DNA of 64,000 nt from Caulobacter sp. GTDB lineage: Bacteria > Pseudomonadota > Alphaproteobacteria > Caulobacterales > Caulobacteraceae. This document shows positions 7,606 to 17,119 of the stretch, piece after piece; the stretch's first letter is position 1; every line of letters begins with the position of its first letter. The position numbers were made by a program, and so were the translations under genes. The notes beneath the pieces were generated by a model. It was not told where the DNA came from, did not search any database, and saw only the letters and a list, made by a program, of their open reading frames with translations. The stretch is from the NCBI GenBank assembly GCA_030680355.1, contig JAUXVF010000027.1, positions 186,001 to 250,000 on the forward strand. The letters are read 5' to 3'.

Positions 7606-9330
7606 ATGACCACAGCCAGGAGCGTCTCGGACGACCTGCGGGACGTGCTGGAAAAGCGCCGCAAACAGCTGGGGCTGCGGCTGGCCGTGGCGGCGCTGAT
7701 GCTGGTGTTCATCTGGCCGTTCGCCGGGCTGGCGGCGACCGTGGCCTGGTTCGTCGTCTATACCGGTCTGCAGCTGATCGAGTGGCGGGCCATGGGTCGG
7801 TCGCCGCGGCGCTGGGCGGCGCTGACCCTGCTTCATCTGAACAGCTGGCTGTTCGGCTCCATCGCCCTGCTCGGCCCGCTGAACGACGGGGCCTGGGGCA
7901 TGGCCGCGGCCTTCGCCCTGATGTGCGGCGCCCTGCTCAACGCCGCCCTGACCAGCCAGAAGTCGCTGAGCGCCTATATCGCCTCCACCGCGCCGTTCGC
8001 CCTCTATCTGCTGGCCTTGACCGTCGTCGCCCGCTTTGTCGGGGCGCCGGACCGCTATGCCGCCTTCCTCGGATTCGCCGCCGTCATGGTCATCGGCTTC
8101 TCGGCCCTGATCTGGCGCGCGGCCGCCCAGGCCCTGGCCGCCGAGAGCGCGGCGCGGGCGCGGGCGGAAGAGGCCGATGTCGCCAAATCCGCCTTCCTGG
8201 CGATGATGAGCCACGAGCTGCGCACGCCGATGAACGGCGTGCTGGGCATGGCCCACGCCCTGCAGGCCACGCCCCTGTCGAAGCGCCAGGACCAGTACGT
8301 CTCGACCATCCTGCAGTCGGGCACCGGTCTGATGACCCTGCTCAACGACATCCTCGACCTGTCGAAGATCGAGGCCGGGCGGTTCGAGCTGTCGCCCACG
8401 CCCGCCGACCTGCGCGAACTGATCGCCAGCAGCTGCCAGATGTGGGGCCAGACCGCGCTTGAAAAGGGGCTGACCCTCGACTGGTCGGTCGAGGACGCCG
8501 TGCCCGCCGCGGTGACGGTCGACGCGGTGCGCCTGCACCAGATGCTGCTGAACCTGATTTCCAACGCCCTGAAGTTCACCGCCGCCGGCGGCGTCTCGGT
8601 TCGCGTCAGCGTCGACCCGGAGGCGTCCTCGCGGATCGCCATCGCCGTCAGCGACACCGGCGCGGGCATTTCCGCGGAGGTGCAGGGCCGTCTGTTTCAG
8701 CCCTTCACCCAGGCCGACGCCTCGACCAGCCGCCTGCACGGCGGGACCGGCCTGGGCCTGGCCATCACCCGCCAGCTGGCCCGGATGATGGACGGCGACG
8801 TCACCCTCGAAAGCACGGTCGGGCTCGGGTCGACCTTCACCCTCCAGGTCTCGCTGCCCGAAGCGGACGTCGCCGCCCTGGCCAGGACCCGTCCGGCCGC
8901 CGACGACGGCGCCGACACCGGCCGCGCCCTGCGTATTCTCGCCGTCGACGACAACGCCACCAACCGGGCGGTGATCACCGCCCTGCTGGCCCCGGCCGGG
9001 GTCGAGCTGATCCTGGCCGTCGACGGGGCCGAGGCGCTGACCCTGCTCCGCGCCGGCGGCGTCGATCTGGTGCTGATGGATGTGCATATGCCGGTGATGG
9101 ACGGCCTGGCCGCCACCGCCGAGATCCGCGCCGGTCGGGCCGGACGCGCCGACCTTCACGTCATCGCCCTGACCGCCGACGCCATGGCCGGCGACCGCGA
9201 ACGGCTGATGGCCCAGGGCTTCAGCGAATATCTGTCAAAGCCGATCCAGCCGGCGGCGCTGTACGCCCTGCTCGGCGATTTCGCCGCGCGGCTGACCGCC
9301 GACGAGGACGAGGCGGCGGCCTCCGCCTAG
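7606..9330 (+). CDS. Membrane-bound hybrid sensor histidine kinase (HisKA-HATPase-REC)
   Basis: 574 residues. The N-terminal ~160 residues hold about five to six membrane helices with short loops and no recognisable sensory domain. A coiled linker ([16 protein letters not shown]) leads to the phosphoacceptor helix [14 protein letters not shown] (His203), the N box NLISNALKF near 316, G boxes DTGAGIS and GGTGLGLAI, and a C-terminal receiver domain with [11 protein letters not shown] (Asp492) and a conserved Lys in SKPIQP. It would autophosphorylate and pass phosphate to its own receiver and then to a phosphotransferase. No partner regulator is adjacent. The start at 7606 has only a weak site; the frame continues upstream without family-like sequence. 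Confidence 0.9.
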   Translation: MTTARSVSDDLRDVLEKRRKQLGLRLAVAALMLVFIWPFAGLAATVAWFVVYTGLQLIEWRAMGRSPRRWAALTLLHLNSWLFGSIALLGPLNDGAWGMAAAFALMCGALLNAALTSQKSLSAYIASTAPFALYLLALTVVARFVGAPDRYAAFLGFAAVMVIGFSALIWRAAAQALAAESAARARAEEADVAKSAFLAMMSHELRTPMNGVLGMAHALQATPLSKRQDQYVSTILQSGTGLMTLLNDILDLSKIEAGRFELSPTPADLRELIASSCQMWGQTALEKGLTLDWSVEDAVPAAVTVDAVRLHQMLLNLISNALKFTAAGGVSVRVSVDPEASSRIAIAVSDTGAGISAEVQGRLFQPFTQADASTSRLHGGTGLGLAITRQLARMMDGDVTLESTVGLGSTFTLQVSLPEADVAALARTRPAADDGADTGRALRILAVDDNATNRAVITALLAPAGVELILAVDGAEALTLLRAGGVDLVLMDVHMPVMDGLAATAEIRAGRAGRADLHVIALTADAMAGDRERLMAQGFSEYLSKPIQPAALYALLGDFAARLTADEDEAAASA

Positions 9331-9537
9331 AGATCGTCGACCGCCCCGCCGGCATGCAAAGCAAGGCCGGCCGGCCATCCCGTCGACGCCTGCGAGGTGA
9401 GCCTGTCTGGCGCTCTTGCGTCCAGATGAGTACGACAGGGCTTCGATCAGGACCGGGTCGCGGCCACCGCCGCCGGGCCCCGGCCAGTCTCGTCGCGTTC
9501 GCCTTCCCTTTCCCCCGTGTCGAAAAGGAGAACCCCC

Positions 9538-9885
9538 ATGTCCTACCTCGATATCAACGTCGTCCCCGTCCCCACCGCCAGCAAGGCGGCGTATCTTGAG
9601 CACGCGCGGGCGCTGGCGGCGGTCTTCCGGGACCACGGCGCCATCCACGTCACCGACGTCTGGGGCGACGACGTCCCGGACGGCAAGGTCACCGATTTCA
9701 AACGCGCCGTCGCCCTCGAGGACGGCGAAACCGTCGCCGTCGGCTGGATCATCTGGCCGGACAAGGCGACGCGCGACGCCGCCTGGGAAAAGGTGATGCA
9801 GGACCCCCGACTGGCCAGTCAGACTATGCCCGTCGACGGCAAACGCATGATCTTCGGCGGCTTCGAGATGTTGCTGGAAGGCTAG
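9538..9885 (+). CDS. DUF1428 family protein (YbaA-like)
   Basis: 115-residue ferredoxin-like (dimeric alpha-beta barrel) protein: YLDINVVPVPTASKAAYLEH, then DVWGDDVPDGKVTDFKRAV, then GWIIWPDKATRDAAWEKVMQ and GKRMIFGGFEMLLEG, which follow the DUF1428 pattern closely. AAAAGGAG lies 9 nt before the ATG. Function of the family is unknown. A rho-independent terminator follows at 9922. Confidence 0.88.
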   Translation: MSYLDINVVPVPTASKAAYLEHARALAAVFRDHGAIHVTDVWGDDVPDGKVTDFKRAVALEDGETVAVGWIIWPDKATRDAAWEKVMQDPRLASQTMPVDGKRMIFGGFEMLLEG

Positions 9886-9921
9886 GGTCGAGGCTCGGCT
9901 GAGGCGCGCGGACAGAGAGAA

Positions 9922-9946
9922 GGCGGCTCCACCGGAGCCGCCTTTT
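9922..9946 (+). terminator. Rho-independent terminator after the DUF1428 gene
   Basis: Perfect 9-bp stem GGCGGCTCC / GGAGCCGCC with a 3-nt loop, followed by TTTT on the plus strand. It lies between the convergent DUF1428 gene and rpoD, 8 bp from the rpoD stop. The minus-strand side has only a broken T run (TTCTCT), so termination of rpoD here is less certain. Confidence 0.8.
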
Positions 9947-9953
9947 GGTCGTC

Positions 9954-11924
9954 CTAGCTGTCCAGGAAGCTGCGCAGTTTCCGCGACCGGCTCGGATGCT
10001 TCAGTTTGCGCAGGGCCTTGGCTTCGATCTGGCGGATGCGTTCGCGGGTGACCGAGAACTGCTGGCCGACTTCTTCCAGCGTATGGTCGGTGTTCATGCC
10101 GATGCCGAAACGCATGCGCAGGACGCGCTCCTCGCGCGGCGTCAGGGACGCCAGCACGCGGGTGGTGGTCTCGCGCAGGTTGGACTGGATCGCCGCGTCG
10201 ATCGGCAGGATGGCGTTCTTGTCCTCGATGAAGTCGCCCAGGTGGCTGTCTTCCTCGTCGCCGATGGGCGTTTCGAGGGAGATGGGCTCCTTGGCGATCT
10301 TGAGGACCTTGCGCACCTTCTCCAGCGGCATGGCCAGCTTTTCCGACAGCTCTTCGGGGGTCGGCTCGCGGCCGATCTCGTGCAGCATCTGACGGCTGGT
10401 GCGGACGATCTTGTTGATCGTCTCGATCATGTGGACGGGGATGCGGATGGTCCGCGCCTGGTCGGCGATCGAGCGGGTGATGGCCTGACGGATCCACCAG
10501 GTGGCGTAGGTCGAGAACTTGTAGCCGCGGCGGTACTCGAACTTGTCGACCGCCTTCATCAGCCCGATGTTGCCCTCCTGGATCAGGTCGAGGAACTGCA
10601 GGCCGCGGTTGGTGTATTTCTTGGCGATCGAGATGACGAGGCGGAGGTTGGCCTCGACCATTTCCTTCTTGGCCTGACGGGCCTCGCGCTCGCCCTTCTG
10701 GACGGTCTGGACGATGCGGCGGTAGTCGTCGATCGGCACGCCGGTCTCGGTGGCCAGGGCGGCCACTTCCTGACGGATGTCGCGGATCGAAGAGTCGTCG
10801 TTCTCGCTGAACTTGGTCCAGCGCACGCCCAGGGCCTTGACCTTCTCCGACCAGTTGGGGTCGAGCTCGGCGCCGAAATAGGCCTTGAGGAACTCGGTGC
10901 GGCTGATGCCGTAGCTGTCGGCCAGACGCAGCAGCCGGCCTTCCAGCGCGATCAGGCGGCGGTTGATCGCATACAGCTGATCGACCAGGGCCTCGATGCG
11001 GTTGTTGTTGAGCTTGAGGGTCTTGAGCCGGGTGACGATGGCGGTGGTGGCCTCGTCATAGGCCTTGCGGTCCTCGTCCTTGAGGTCGCCGCCCTTGAGC
11101 CGGCGCTCGACCAGCTTTTCCTGCAGGCGACGGAAGGCGTCGAACTCGGCGGCGATGGCGTCCAGCGTCTCCATGACGCTTTCGCGCAGCTCGCCTTCCA
11201 TGGCGCTGACCGTGGGCCCGGCGCCATCGTCGAAATCGTCGTCGTCGTCGTCTTCCTCGCCCTCGGCCTTTTCAGCGTCGGTCTTGTCACCTTCGGCCTT
11301 TTCGCCCTCGGGCTTGGGCGCGGCGGGGTCGGGCAGCGGCGTGACCACGACCGGCGCGGCCGGGAACATGACGCCGTAGGTGCCTTCCAGGTCGATGACC
11401 TCGCGCAGCAGGATCCGGCCGGTGCCGAGCTCCTCGCGCCAGACCATGATCGCCTCGAAGGTCAGGGCGCTTTCGCAGAGACCGCGGATCATCGTGTCGC
11501 GGCCGGCCTCGATACGTTTGGCGATGGCGATTTCGCCCTCGCGCGACAGCAGTTCGACGCTGCCCATCTCGCGCAGATACATGCGCACGGGGTCGTCGGT
11601 GCGGTCGTAGGTGCCCTTGGTCTCGGCTTCGGTGACGATGGCGGTTTCGCCGGCGGCGACGACTTCGCCACCCTCGCCGGCGTCTTCCTCGGCCTCGACG
11701 ACGTTGACGCCCATCTCGCTGAGCATGGCCAGGGTGTCTTCAATGGCCTCGGAGGTGACTTCCTCGCTCGGCAGCACCTTGTTCAGCTCGTCCATGGTGA
11801 CGTAGCCGCGGGTTTTGGCCTGTTTGATGAACTTTTTGACCCCGGCGTCGGTGAGGTCGAGCAGCGGGCCGTCCTTCTCGGGGGCGTCGTTGGTTTCGGT
11901 CTGCTCGGTGGTGGTCGTGGCCAT
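9954..11924 (-). CDS. rpoD: RNA polymerase primary sigma factor (sigma-70)
   Basis: 656 residues. Region 1.1 is N-terminal, followed by the 1.2 segment with [21 protein letters not shown] long non-conserved insert contains a very acidic run ([10 protein letters not shown]). Region 2 is canonical ([20 protein letters not shown], then [20 protein letters not shown] and [20 protein letters not shown]), as are region 3 ([12 protein letters not shown]) and region 4 ([20 protein letters not shown]). This is the housekeeping sigma that directs RNA polymerase to -35/-10 promoters. I use the ATG at 11924 (MATTTTEQ); an earlier ATG at 11990 gives an atypical extension. It follows dnaG by 71 bp in the conserved macromolecular-synthesis order. 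Confidence 0.98.
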   Translation of the reverse strand: MATTTTEQTETNDAPEKDGPLLDLTDAGVKKFIKQAKTRGYVTMDELNKVLPSEEVTSEAIEDTLAMLSEMGVNVVEAEEDAGEGGEVVAAGETAIVTEAETKGTYDRTDDPVRMYLREMGSVELLSREGEIAIAKRIEAGRDTMIRGLCESALTFEAIMVWREELGTGRILLREVIDLEGTYGVMFPAAPVVVTPLPDPAAPKPEGEKAEGDKTDAEKAEGEEDDDDDDFDDGAGPTVSAMEGELRESVMETLDAIAAEFDAFRRLQEKLVERRLKGGDLKDEDRKAYDEATTAIVTRLKTLKLNNNRIEALVDQLYAINRRLIALEGRLLRLADSYGISRTEFLKAYFGAELDPNWSEKVKALGVRWTKFSENDDSSIRDIRQEVAALATETGVPIDDYRRIVQTVQKGEREARQAKKEMVEANLRLVISIAKKYTNRGLQFLDLIQEGNIGLMKAVDKFEYRRGYKFSTYATWWIRQAITRSIADQARTIRIPVHMIETINKIVRTSRQMLHEIGREPTPEELSEKLAMPLEKVRKVLKIAKEPISLETPIGDEEDSHLGDFIEDKNAILPIDAAIQSNLRETTTRVLASLTPREERVLRMRFGIGMNTDHTLEEVGQQFSVTRERIRQIEAKALRKLKHPSRSRKLRSFLDS

Positions 11925-11995
11925 TGCGGTCTCCGGCGGGGCCGCCCCTGGTCGGACGGGACGCCAAAAATGAAACTGGACGCCGATCAAGCGCC

Positions 11996-13882
11996 TTAGG
12001 GAGAGGTTTCACCGTCCGTCCAAAGAGATCCCGAGCGAACCGATCGCTTGAGGGAGTCCCGTTCGGCCTTCAGTCGCTCCAGCGCCGCCATGTCAGAACG
12101 CCCACCAAGGCTGCCCTTGGCGGATTCGATAGCGGTCTCGAGCGCAGCCAGTCGGTTCAGAACCTCAAAAGCTTGCGTCCACTGGGACCTGGCGGAGGCG
12201 AGGGTGACATCCTGTTTCAGGAAGGGCGCGCCTGCTTGAGCAGCGGCCCGGTCGATGTCATTCAGCAGCCCGGCAAATCCACAGTCCCGCAGATGGCGTG
12301 CGAGGGCCCCAGAGTCAAGGTGATCGGCCTCGAGTCGTAACCGAATGATCTCCCGGGCGAGCGGCAAAAGGGCCGGATCGCCAAAGCCCGCCTTCTCGAA
12401 AACCTCCAGATGATCGTCGAGCCGATGGGGGTCGTCGAGGACGCCCCTGGCCAGGGCCGCGGCGATCGGGTCGAGGGCCGTCGACAGGCGTTTGGCGGCC
12501 GCCTTGCCTTCCGCCGTCGGGAAGGTCGCCTCGAACAGGGCCGGCCCGCCCCGGCCGCCGGGCCGCCAGGGTCGGGAGGGCGTGAACGGCGCCCGTCGCG
12601 CCGGTCCCGAGGGGAACAGCTGGTCGTAGCGGTTCTGCAGATCGTCGCGATAGGCCTGGGCCAGATCCTTGTCGGCGATGGTGTTGGCGGCGGCGCGCAG
12701 CCGTTGTTTGAGGCCGGCGCGGTGTTCGGGCGTCTCCAGCGGCTCCTGGTCACGCTCGCGGACGAACAGGGCGTCGGCGAAGGGGGTGGTCTGGGCCAGC
12801 TGGGCCTTGAGCGCCGCGGGGCCCTGCTCACGCAGGACGTCGTCGGGGTCCTTGCCGCCGCTGACCAGGGCGAACTTGAAGCTCTTGCCCGGCTTGAGCA
12901 GCGGCAGGGCGCGGTCGATGACCCGGCTGGCGGCGCGGCGGCCGGCGCCGTCGCCGTCGAAACAGAGGGTCGGCTCGGGATCCAGCCGCCAGAGCACCTC
13001 CATCTGGTCCTCGGTCAGGGCCGTGCCCATCGGGGCCATGGCCGCCACCCCGGCCCGCTGGCAGGCGATGACGTCCATATAGCCCTCGACCACCACCAGG
13101 CCGGCGTCGTCGCCGCCGGCGTGCAGCAGCTTGCGCGCCTCGGGCATGCCGTAGAGCAGCCGGCCCTTGGAAAACAGGCTGGTCTCGGGACCGTTCAGGT
13201 ATTTGGCCCGCGCCGCCGGATCCATGGCCCGGCCGCCGAAGGAGACCACGCGGCCGCGCTGGTCGGTGATCGGAAAGATGATCCGGTCGCGGAACCGATC
13301 ATAGGGCGCGCCGCCGTCCTCGGGGGCGATGAGCAGACCCGCCTCGACCAGTTCCGGCGGCCGGGCGCCCTTGGCGACCAGATAGTCCTTGAGCGCCGTG
13401 CGGCCGCCCGGGGCGAAGCCGATGCGGAAACGCCCCCATTCGGTGTCGGGCAGCCCCCGCTGGGCGAGGGTGTCCCGCGCCGCCTGGCCGACCGGCCGGC
13501 GCAGTTCGCTCTCGAACCAGGCCGCGGCCAGCTCCAGCCAGTCGGCGAGACCCTGCCGCTTCTGCTCCTGGGCGGCGGCCTGGGGATCGGGGGCCGGCAT
13601 CGGCACCCCGGCCTCCTGGGCCAGCCGCTCGACCGCCTCGACGAAGGTCAGCCGTTCGGTCTCCTGCAGGAAGCTGATCAGATCGCCGTGCTTGCCTGAG
13701 GAGAAGTCGTGGAAGAAACCCTTGTCATCATTGACGAAAAAGCTCGGCGACCGCTCCTTGGTGAAGGGCGACAGGCCGACGAACTCGCGGCCCTGACGCT
13801 TGAGCTTCACGGTCTTGCCGATCACGTCCGACAGGCGGACGCGCGACTTGATCTCTTCGAGGAAGCGGTCGTCGAAACGCAT
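11996..13882 (-). CDS. dnaG: DNA primase with degenerate zinc motif
   Basis: 628 residues. The start [15 protein letters not shown] is typical of alphaproteobacterial primases. The zinc-binding domain keeps its fold residues ([30 protein letters not shown]), but the usual CxxH...CxxC ligands are replaced by Ser, Thr, Asp and Ser. The TOPRIM core follows ([19 protein letters not shown]), then the C-terminal helicase-binding domain, which is divergent and short. It makes RNA primers on the lagging strand together with DnaB. Immediately upstream are palindromic repeats (13896-14053). Confidence 0.97.
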   Translation of the reverse strand: MRFDDRFLEEIKSRVRLSDVIGKTVKLKRQGREFVGLSPFTKERSPSFFVNDDKGFFHDFSSGKHGDLISFLQETERLTFVEAVERLAQEAGVPMPAPDPQAAAQEQKRQGLADWLELAAAWFESELRRPVGQAARDTLAQRGLPDTEWGRFRIGFAPGGRTALKDYLVAKGARPPELVEAGLLIAPEDGGAPYDRFRDRIIFPITDQRGRVVSFGGRAMDPAARAKYLNGPETSLFSKGRLLYGMPEARKLLHAGGDDAGLVVVEGYMDVIACQRAGVAAMAPMGTALTEDQMEVLWRLDPEPTLCFDGDGAGRRAASRVIDRALPLLKPGKSFKFALVSGGKDPDDVLREQGPAALKAQLAQTTPFADALFVRERDQEPLETPEHRAGLKQRLRAAANTIADKDLAQAYRDDLQNRYDQLFPSGPARRAPFTPSRPWRPGGRGGPALFEATFPTAEGKAAAKRLSTALDPIAAALARGVLDDPHRLDDHLEVFEKAGFGDPALLPLAREIIRLRLEADHLDSGALARHLRDCGFAGLLNDIDRAAAQAGAPFLKQDVTLASARSQWTQAFEVLNRLAALETAIESAKGSLGGRSDMAALERLKAERDSLKRSVRSGSLWTDGETSP

Positions 13883-13895
13883 GGGGCCTCAGTTT

Positions 13896-14053
13896 CCTTC
13901 TCCCCTTGCGGGAGAAGGTGGCAGGCGAAGCCTGACGGATGAGGGGTCGCTCGGACCTGACCGTCAGTCTCTCGACCATTCGCCGCAGAAGGGCCGGCGA
14001 AACCCCCCATCCGGCCTCCTTCGGAGGCCACCTTCTCCCGCAAGGGGAGAAGG
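13896..14053. repeat. Inverted pair of palindromic intergenic repeats (GGGAGAAGG family)
   Basis: Left arm 13896-13946 begins CCTTCTCCCCTTGCGGGAGA and ends CGGATGAGGGG; the right arm 14005-14053 is the reverse orientation (CCCCATCC ... CCTTCTCCCGCAAGGGGAG). Each arm contains its own hairpin, and together they can fold into one long hairpin with a 58-bp spacer. A related pair is found at 21123-21247 in this window. The spacing and doublet form resemble REPINs. Confidence 0.75.
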
Positions 14054-14081
14054 ATCGTCATGGCATAGCCCGGCTCGTGAG

Positions 14082-14945
14082 TCAGGCCTTCACATGCCCC
14101 AGCTTGTCGGGATTGCGCATGATGTAGATGGCGGCGATGCGCTCGCCGGTTTCGTCGGGTTCGAAGGCCATGGTGGCGACGCCGTCGGGGGCGGCGATGA
14201 TCACCCCGGGCAGGCCGTTGATCATCGCCGGCCGCACGGCGCCGGGCGGCGGCCAGGGCTGGCGGCTGGCCAGACCCGCCAGCAGGCGCATGACATCCTC
14301 ACGCCCGACCATGGGCCGCAGGGCCGCCGGCCGCTTGCCGCCGCCGTCGGAGATCAGCACGGCGTCCTCCGCCAACAGGGCGGTCAGGGCCGCGGGGTCG
14401 TTGGCGTTGGCCGCCCGCATGAAGGCCGAGGCCAGGGCGACGGCGCGGTCCCGCGGCACGGTGAAGCGCGGCCGGGCGTCGCGAACGTGGCCGCGGGCGC
14501 GACTGGCCAGCTGGCGCACCGCCGGCTCGGTCTTGTCCAGCGCCGCCCCGACGGCGGCGTAGTCCTGGTCGAAGACGTCGTGCAGCAGGAACACCGCCCG
14601 CTCCAGCGGCGACAGTCGCTCCAGCGCCAGCAGGAAAGCCACCGAGACATCCTCGGCCCGTTCCAGCGGGTCGGACGGCGCCTCCTCGACCAGCGGCTCG
14701 GGCAGCCAGGGGCCGATATAGGTCTCGCGGCGGGCGCGGGCCGACTTGAGCCGGTCAAGGCACAGCCGGGTCACCGCCTGGATCAGCCAGGCGCGGGTAT
14801 TGTCGGCCGCCGCCCCGGCCCGATCCCAGCGCAGCCAGGCGTCCTGGACCACGTCCTGGGCCTCGCTGACCGAGCCGAGCATGCGGTAGGCCAGCCGCTG
14901 CAGGCGGGGCCTTTCCTGCTCGAACCGGGTGGTGGCGTCGGTCAT
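14082..14945 (-). CDS. ECF41-type RNA polymerase sigma factor with SnoaL-like C-terminal domain
   Basis: 287 residues, much longer than an ordinary ECF sigma. Sigma region 2 is RLAYRMLGSVSEAQDVVQDA with WLRWDRA next; region 4 is LSPLERAVFLLHDVFDQDYA. The last ~110 residues form a NTF2/SnoaL-like domain (ALASAFMRAANANDPAALTA, then AIYIMRNPDKL). The NPDKL-type end is typical of ECF41 proteins, in which the extension regulates activity in place of an anti-sigma factor. Its ATG overlaps the stop of the upstream CMD-like gene by 4 nt, so the two are translationally coupled. The cassette has an ECF41-like promoter at 15916. Confidence 0.92.
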   Translation of the reverse strand: MTDATTRFEQERPRLQRLAYRMLGSVSEAQDVVQDAWLRWDRAGAAADNTRAWLIQAVTRLCLDRLKSARARRETYIGPWLPEPLVEEAPSDPLERAEDVSVAFLLALERLSPLERAVFLLHDVFDQDYAAVGAALDKTEPAVRQLASRARGHVRDARPRFTVPRDRAVALASAFMRAANANDPAALTALLAEDAVLISDGGGKRPAALRPMVGREDVMRLLAGLASRQPWPPPGAVRPAMINGLPGVIIAAPDGVATMAFEPDETGERIAAIYIMRNPDKLGHVKA

Positions 14946-15496
14946 ACGGCGATGGGCTCGGCCAGCGAAAACGGCGTCGGCGTCCCGGCGACGGTCACCC
15001 GCGAACAGGTGCGGCCGTGGCCGAGACTGTATTTCACCGTGGGATACATCTGGGCGGTCGTCAGGGCGAGCCCCAGGGCGGTGACGGCCTTGCCGCCCCA
15101 GCGCCGGGTGATTTCGGCCCGGGCCGCGTCGCCGGTTTCCAGATCGCGGTCGAGGGCGGCGCGGGCGAAGCGATAGCCGAGCGCCGCCGTCTCGCCCATG
15201 GCCGCCAGATCGCCGACCAGGATGGCCGGCAGCACCTCGGGCCTGACGCCGCCCTTTTCCGCCATGTCGATGGTCAGCTGGGTGCAGGGCCCGCAGTCGC
15301 CGGACAGGGTCCCGACAATGCGGGCCGCCGCCAGGGCCGCGCCGGGCGCCGCGGCGCTGTGGCCCAGGGAGGCCACCAGGCCGAACCGGATCAGGGTCCA
15401 GGGCCCGAGCGCGAGCAGGTCGTTCATATAGCCGGCGTCGTAGCCCCAGCCCGTCTCGAAGGCGGCGATGCGGCGGCGAAGGAGGGCTTTGATCAT
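14942..15496 (-). CDS. Carboxymuconolactone decarboxylase-like protein linked to ECF41
   Basis: 184 residues, all-helical, with a redox-type CGPC in LSGDCGPCTQLTIDMAEKGG, similar to the CxxC of AhpD/CMD proteins. In known ECF41 loci the conserved partner gene encodes a carboxymuconolactone decarboxylase, oxidoreductase or epimerase, and this gene fits that rule. It overlaps its upstream neighbour and the sigma gene by 4 nt each (ATGA), so all three are one transcript. The actual substrate is unknown. Confidence 0.8.
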   Translation of the reverse strand: MIKALLRRRIAAFETGWGYDAGYMNDLLALGPWTLIRFGLVASLGHSAAAPGAALAAARIVGTLSGDCGPCTQLTIDMAEKGGVRPEVLPAILVGDLAAMGETAALGYRFARAALDRDLETGDAARAEITRRWGGKAVTALGLALTTAQMYPTVKYSLGHGRTCSRVTVAGTPTPFSLAEPIAV

Positions 15497-15888
15497 GTCA
15501 GACTCCTTAAAACGGCGGGGCGTGACCGCAAGGCGATCCAGACTGTCAGCAGGGCGGGCAGGAAGACGCCGGGAAAGTCGCGGATGAAATCGCTGAGCGG
15601 GCTCGCGCCACAGGCGCCGTCGCCGATGTGGATCGCCGCGTGCAGGGCCAGGAAGGCGGCGGCGCAGACCAGCGCCGGCCAGCCCTGCCGGGGTCGCCAG
15701 GCGAACCAGGCCAAGCCCAGCACGACGACCAGATAGGCCATGCCGATGTCGCGCACGAAATGGGGGTTGTAGGCGCCCGTCGCCGGCACGCCCGGCACGG
15801 CGTCATACCAGGCCAGCGGCGCGATCAGCTGGAAGACGGCGTTGCCGCCCAGCACTATGGCCAGAAGGGCCGTGATCCATCGGTTCAT
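15493..15888 (-). CDS. Small four-helix membrane protein, first gene of the ECF41 cassette
   Basis: 131 residues with four hydrophobic helices (residues about 5-25, 48-66, 70-92, 103-125) and the loop NPHFVRDIGMAYLVVV, a pattern seen in DoxX-like and related small membrane proteins. The start at 15888 (MNRWITALL) has GGAG about 10 nt upstream and sits 27 nt downstream of the ECF41-type -10 element. The following CMD gene overlaps its stop by 4 nt. Function unknown; context suggests it belongs to the ECF41 response. Confidence 0.75.
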   Translation of the reverse strand: MNRWITALLAIVLGGNAVFQLIAPLAWYDAVPGVPATGAYNPHFVRDIGMAYLVVVLGLAWFAWRPRQGWPALVCAAAFLALHAAIHIGDGACGASPLSDFIRDFPGVFLPALLTVWIALRSRPAVLRSLT

Positions 15889-15915
15889 GGACTCGATCTC
15901 CGTTGTCAGGAGAGA

Positions 15916-15942
15916 GACGAGGCAGGGTCGCGGGTTGTGACA
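15916..15942 (-). promoter_or_regulatory. ECF41-type promoter (autoregulatory)
   Basis: Reading the minus strand: TGTCACA (15942-15936), 16 nt, then CGTC (15919-15916). This matches the ECF41 target consensus known for the group (TGTCACA, spacer of about 15-16, CGTC). It lies 27 nt before the first gene of the cassette that encodes the ECF41 sigma itself, so the sigma should activate its own operon. Confidence 0.85.
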
Positions 15943-15959
15943 TGGGGCGCGGATGCAGG

Positions 15960-16072
15960 GTGCGTGCTTCGACACGCGGCCTTCGCCCGCTGCTCAGCAT
16001 GACCTGGAAATTTGAGTCTCCCCCTGCCAGTCATCCTGAACAGGCCCCTTGGGGCCGTGTCGAAGGACGCAC
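15960..16072. repeat. Inverted pair of dispersed repeats (GTGTCGAAGGACGCAC family)
   Basis: Arm 15960-16003 reads GTGCGTGCTTCGACACGCGG and onward to a TCAGCATGAC end; arm 16031-16072 is the opposite orientation (TCATCCTGAACAGGCCC to GTGTCGAAGGACGCAC). The same family recurs at 18428, 20314 and 58963, always intergenic and mostly as inverted doublets. Confidence 0.75.
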
Positions 16073-16123
16073 GAAAGCCAACCGCCCTTGACCAAACAGC
16101 GTTCGCCCCGTCCACTCCCCGGC

Positions 16124-17119
16124 ATGCAGGCCACGCTTCCCGCCGTTCTCTATCGCGACCCGGCTGTCTTCGAGCGCGAGCGGGCCGGCGTGTTCGCCGC
16201 CGGCTGGTCGTTTCTGGGCCATGACAGCGAGGCGGCCGGGGCGGGCGACTACATCGCCGGCGATGTCGCGGGCCTGCCGGTGCTGGCGGTGCGCGGCGAG
16301 GACGGCGCGCTGCGCGGTTTCCACAATGTCTGCCGCCACCGGGCCGGGCCGCTGGTCACCGACCAGAGCGGTCACTGCGGCGGCGAACTGACCTGCAAAT
16401 ATCACGGCTGGCGCTACACCCTCGACGGCCGGCTGCGCAGCGCGACGGGGTTCGGCCCCGACGCCGGGTTCGACCCGCGCGACTTCGGGCTGCATCCGGT
16501 CCGGATCGAGACCTGGCGCGGCTTCGTCTTCGTCAATCTGGACGGCGACGCCGGACCGCTGGCCGAGCTGACCGCGCCGCTGGACGGCCTGTTCGACCGC
16601 TTCGGCGTCGTCATCGGGCCGACCACCCTGCGCCGCAGTCATGACCTGGCCTGCAACTGGAAGACCTATGTCGAGAACTATCTCGAGGGCTACCACATCG
16701 ACGTCGTGCATCCGGGTCTGGCGGCGGAGGTCGACACGGCCCGCTACCGGGTGCGGATGGACGGCGCCGTGGCCGTGCACGAGGTCCCGACCCTGAGCGG
16801 GGTCAATGACGGACTCTGGGCCTGGCTGTGGCCCAATCTCGCCTTCAACGTCTACCGCTACGGCCTGATGGTCGAGCATATGAAACCCGTCGACCATGGC
16901 CGGACGCGGCTGGACTACCTCTACTTCCTTGATCCGGAGACCGCCGACATGGACGCCGTCCTCGCCGCTTCAGACACCCTGACCGCGGAGGACCGCGTCA
17001 TCTGCGAAGCCGTCCAGCGCAACCTCGACGCCGGGATCTATGACCAGGGCGTGCTGTCGCCCCGGCACGAAACCGGGGTGGCCTGGTTCCAGACGCGGCT
17101 GGCCGGAGCCATCGCATGA
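16124..17119 (+). CDS. Rieske-type ring-hydroxylating oxygenase, alpha subunit
   Basis: 331 residues. The Rieske [2Fe-2S] motif is intact: C70-x-H72 in NVCRHRAGPLV and C91-x2-H94 in CKYHGWRY. The mononuclear iron domain carries NYLEGYHIDVVHPGL with the two His ligands. A reductase partner is not adjacent. The fused length and NWKTYVENYLEGYH sequence resemble enzymes that demethylate or cleave quaternary amines (choline, carnitine, stachydrine type) as well as aromatic dioxygenases. It overlaps an APC permease by 4 nt, so substrate uptake and oxidation are coupled. ATG 16124 has no clear ribosome site; a TTG at 16088 is an alternative. Confidence 0.88.
   Translation: MQATLPAVLYRDPAVFERERAGVFAAGWSFLGHDSEAAGAGDYIAGDVAGLPVLAVRGEDGALRGFHNVCRHRAGPLVTDQSGHCGGELTCKYHGWRYTLDGRLRSATGFGPDAGFDPRDFGLHPVRIETWRGFVFVNLDGDAGPLAELTAPLDGLFDRFGVVIGPTTLRRSHDLACNWKTYVENYLEGYHIDVVHPGLAAEVDTARYRVRMDGAVAVHEVPTLSGVNDGLWAWLWPNLAFNVYRYGLMVEHMKPVDHGRTRLDYLYFLDPETADMDAVLAASDTLTAEDRVICEAVQRNLDAGIYDQGVLSPRHETGVAWFQTRLAGAIA

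Noticed and set aside
9922..9946. Strong terminator for rpoD on the minus strand
   Set aside because: The minus-strand side of the hairpin is followed by TTCTCT rather than a T run, so only the plus-strand role is claimed.
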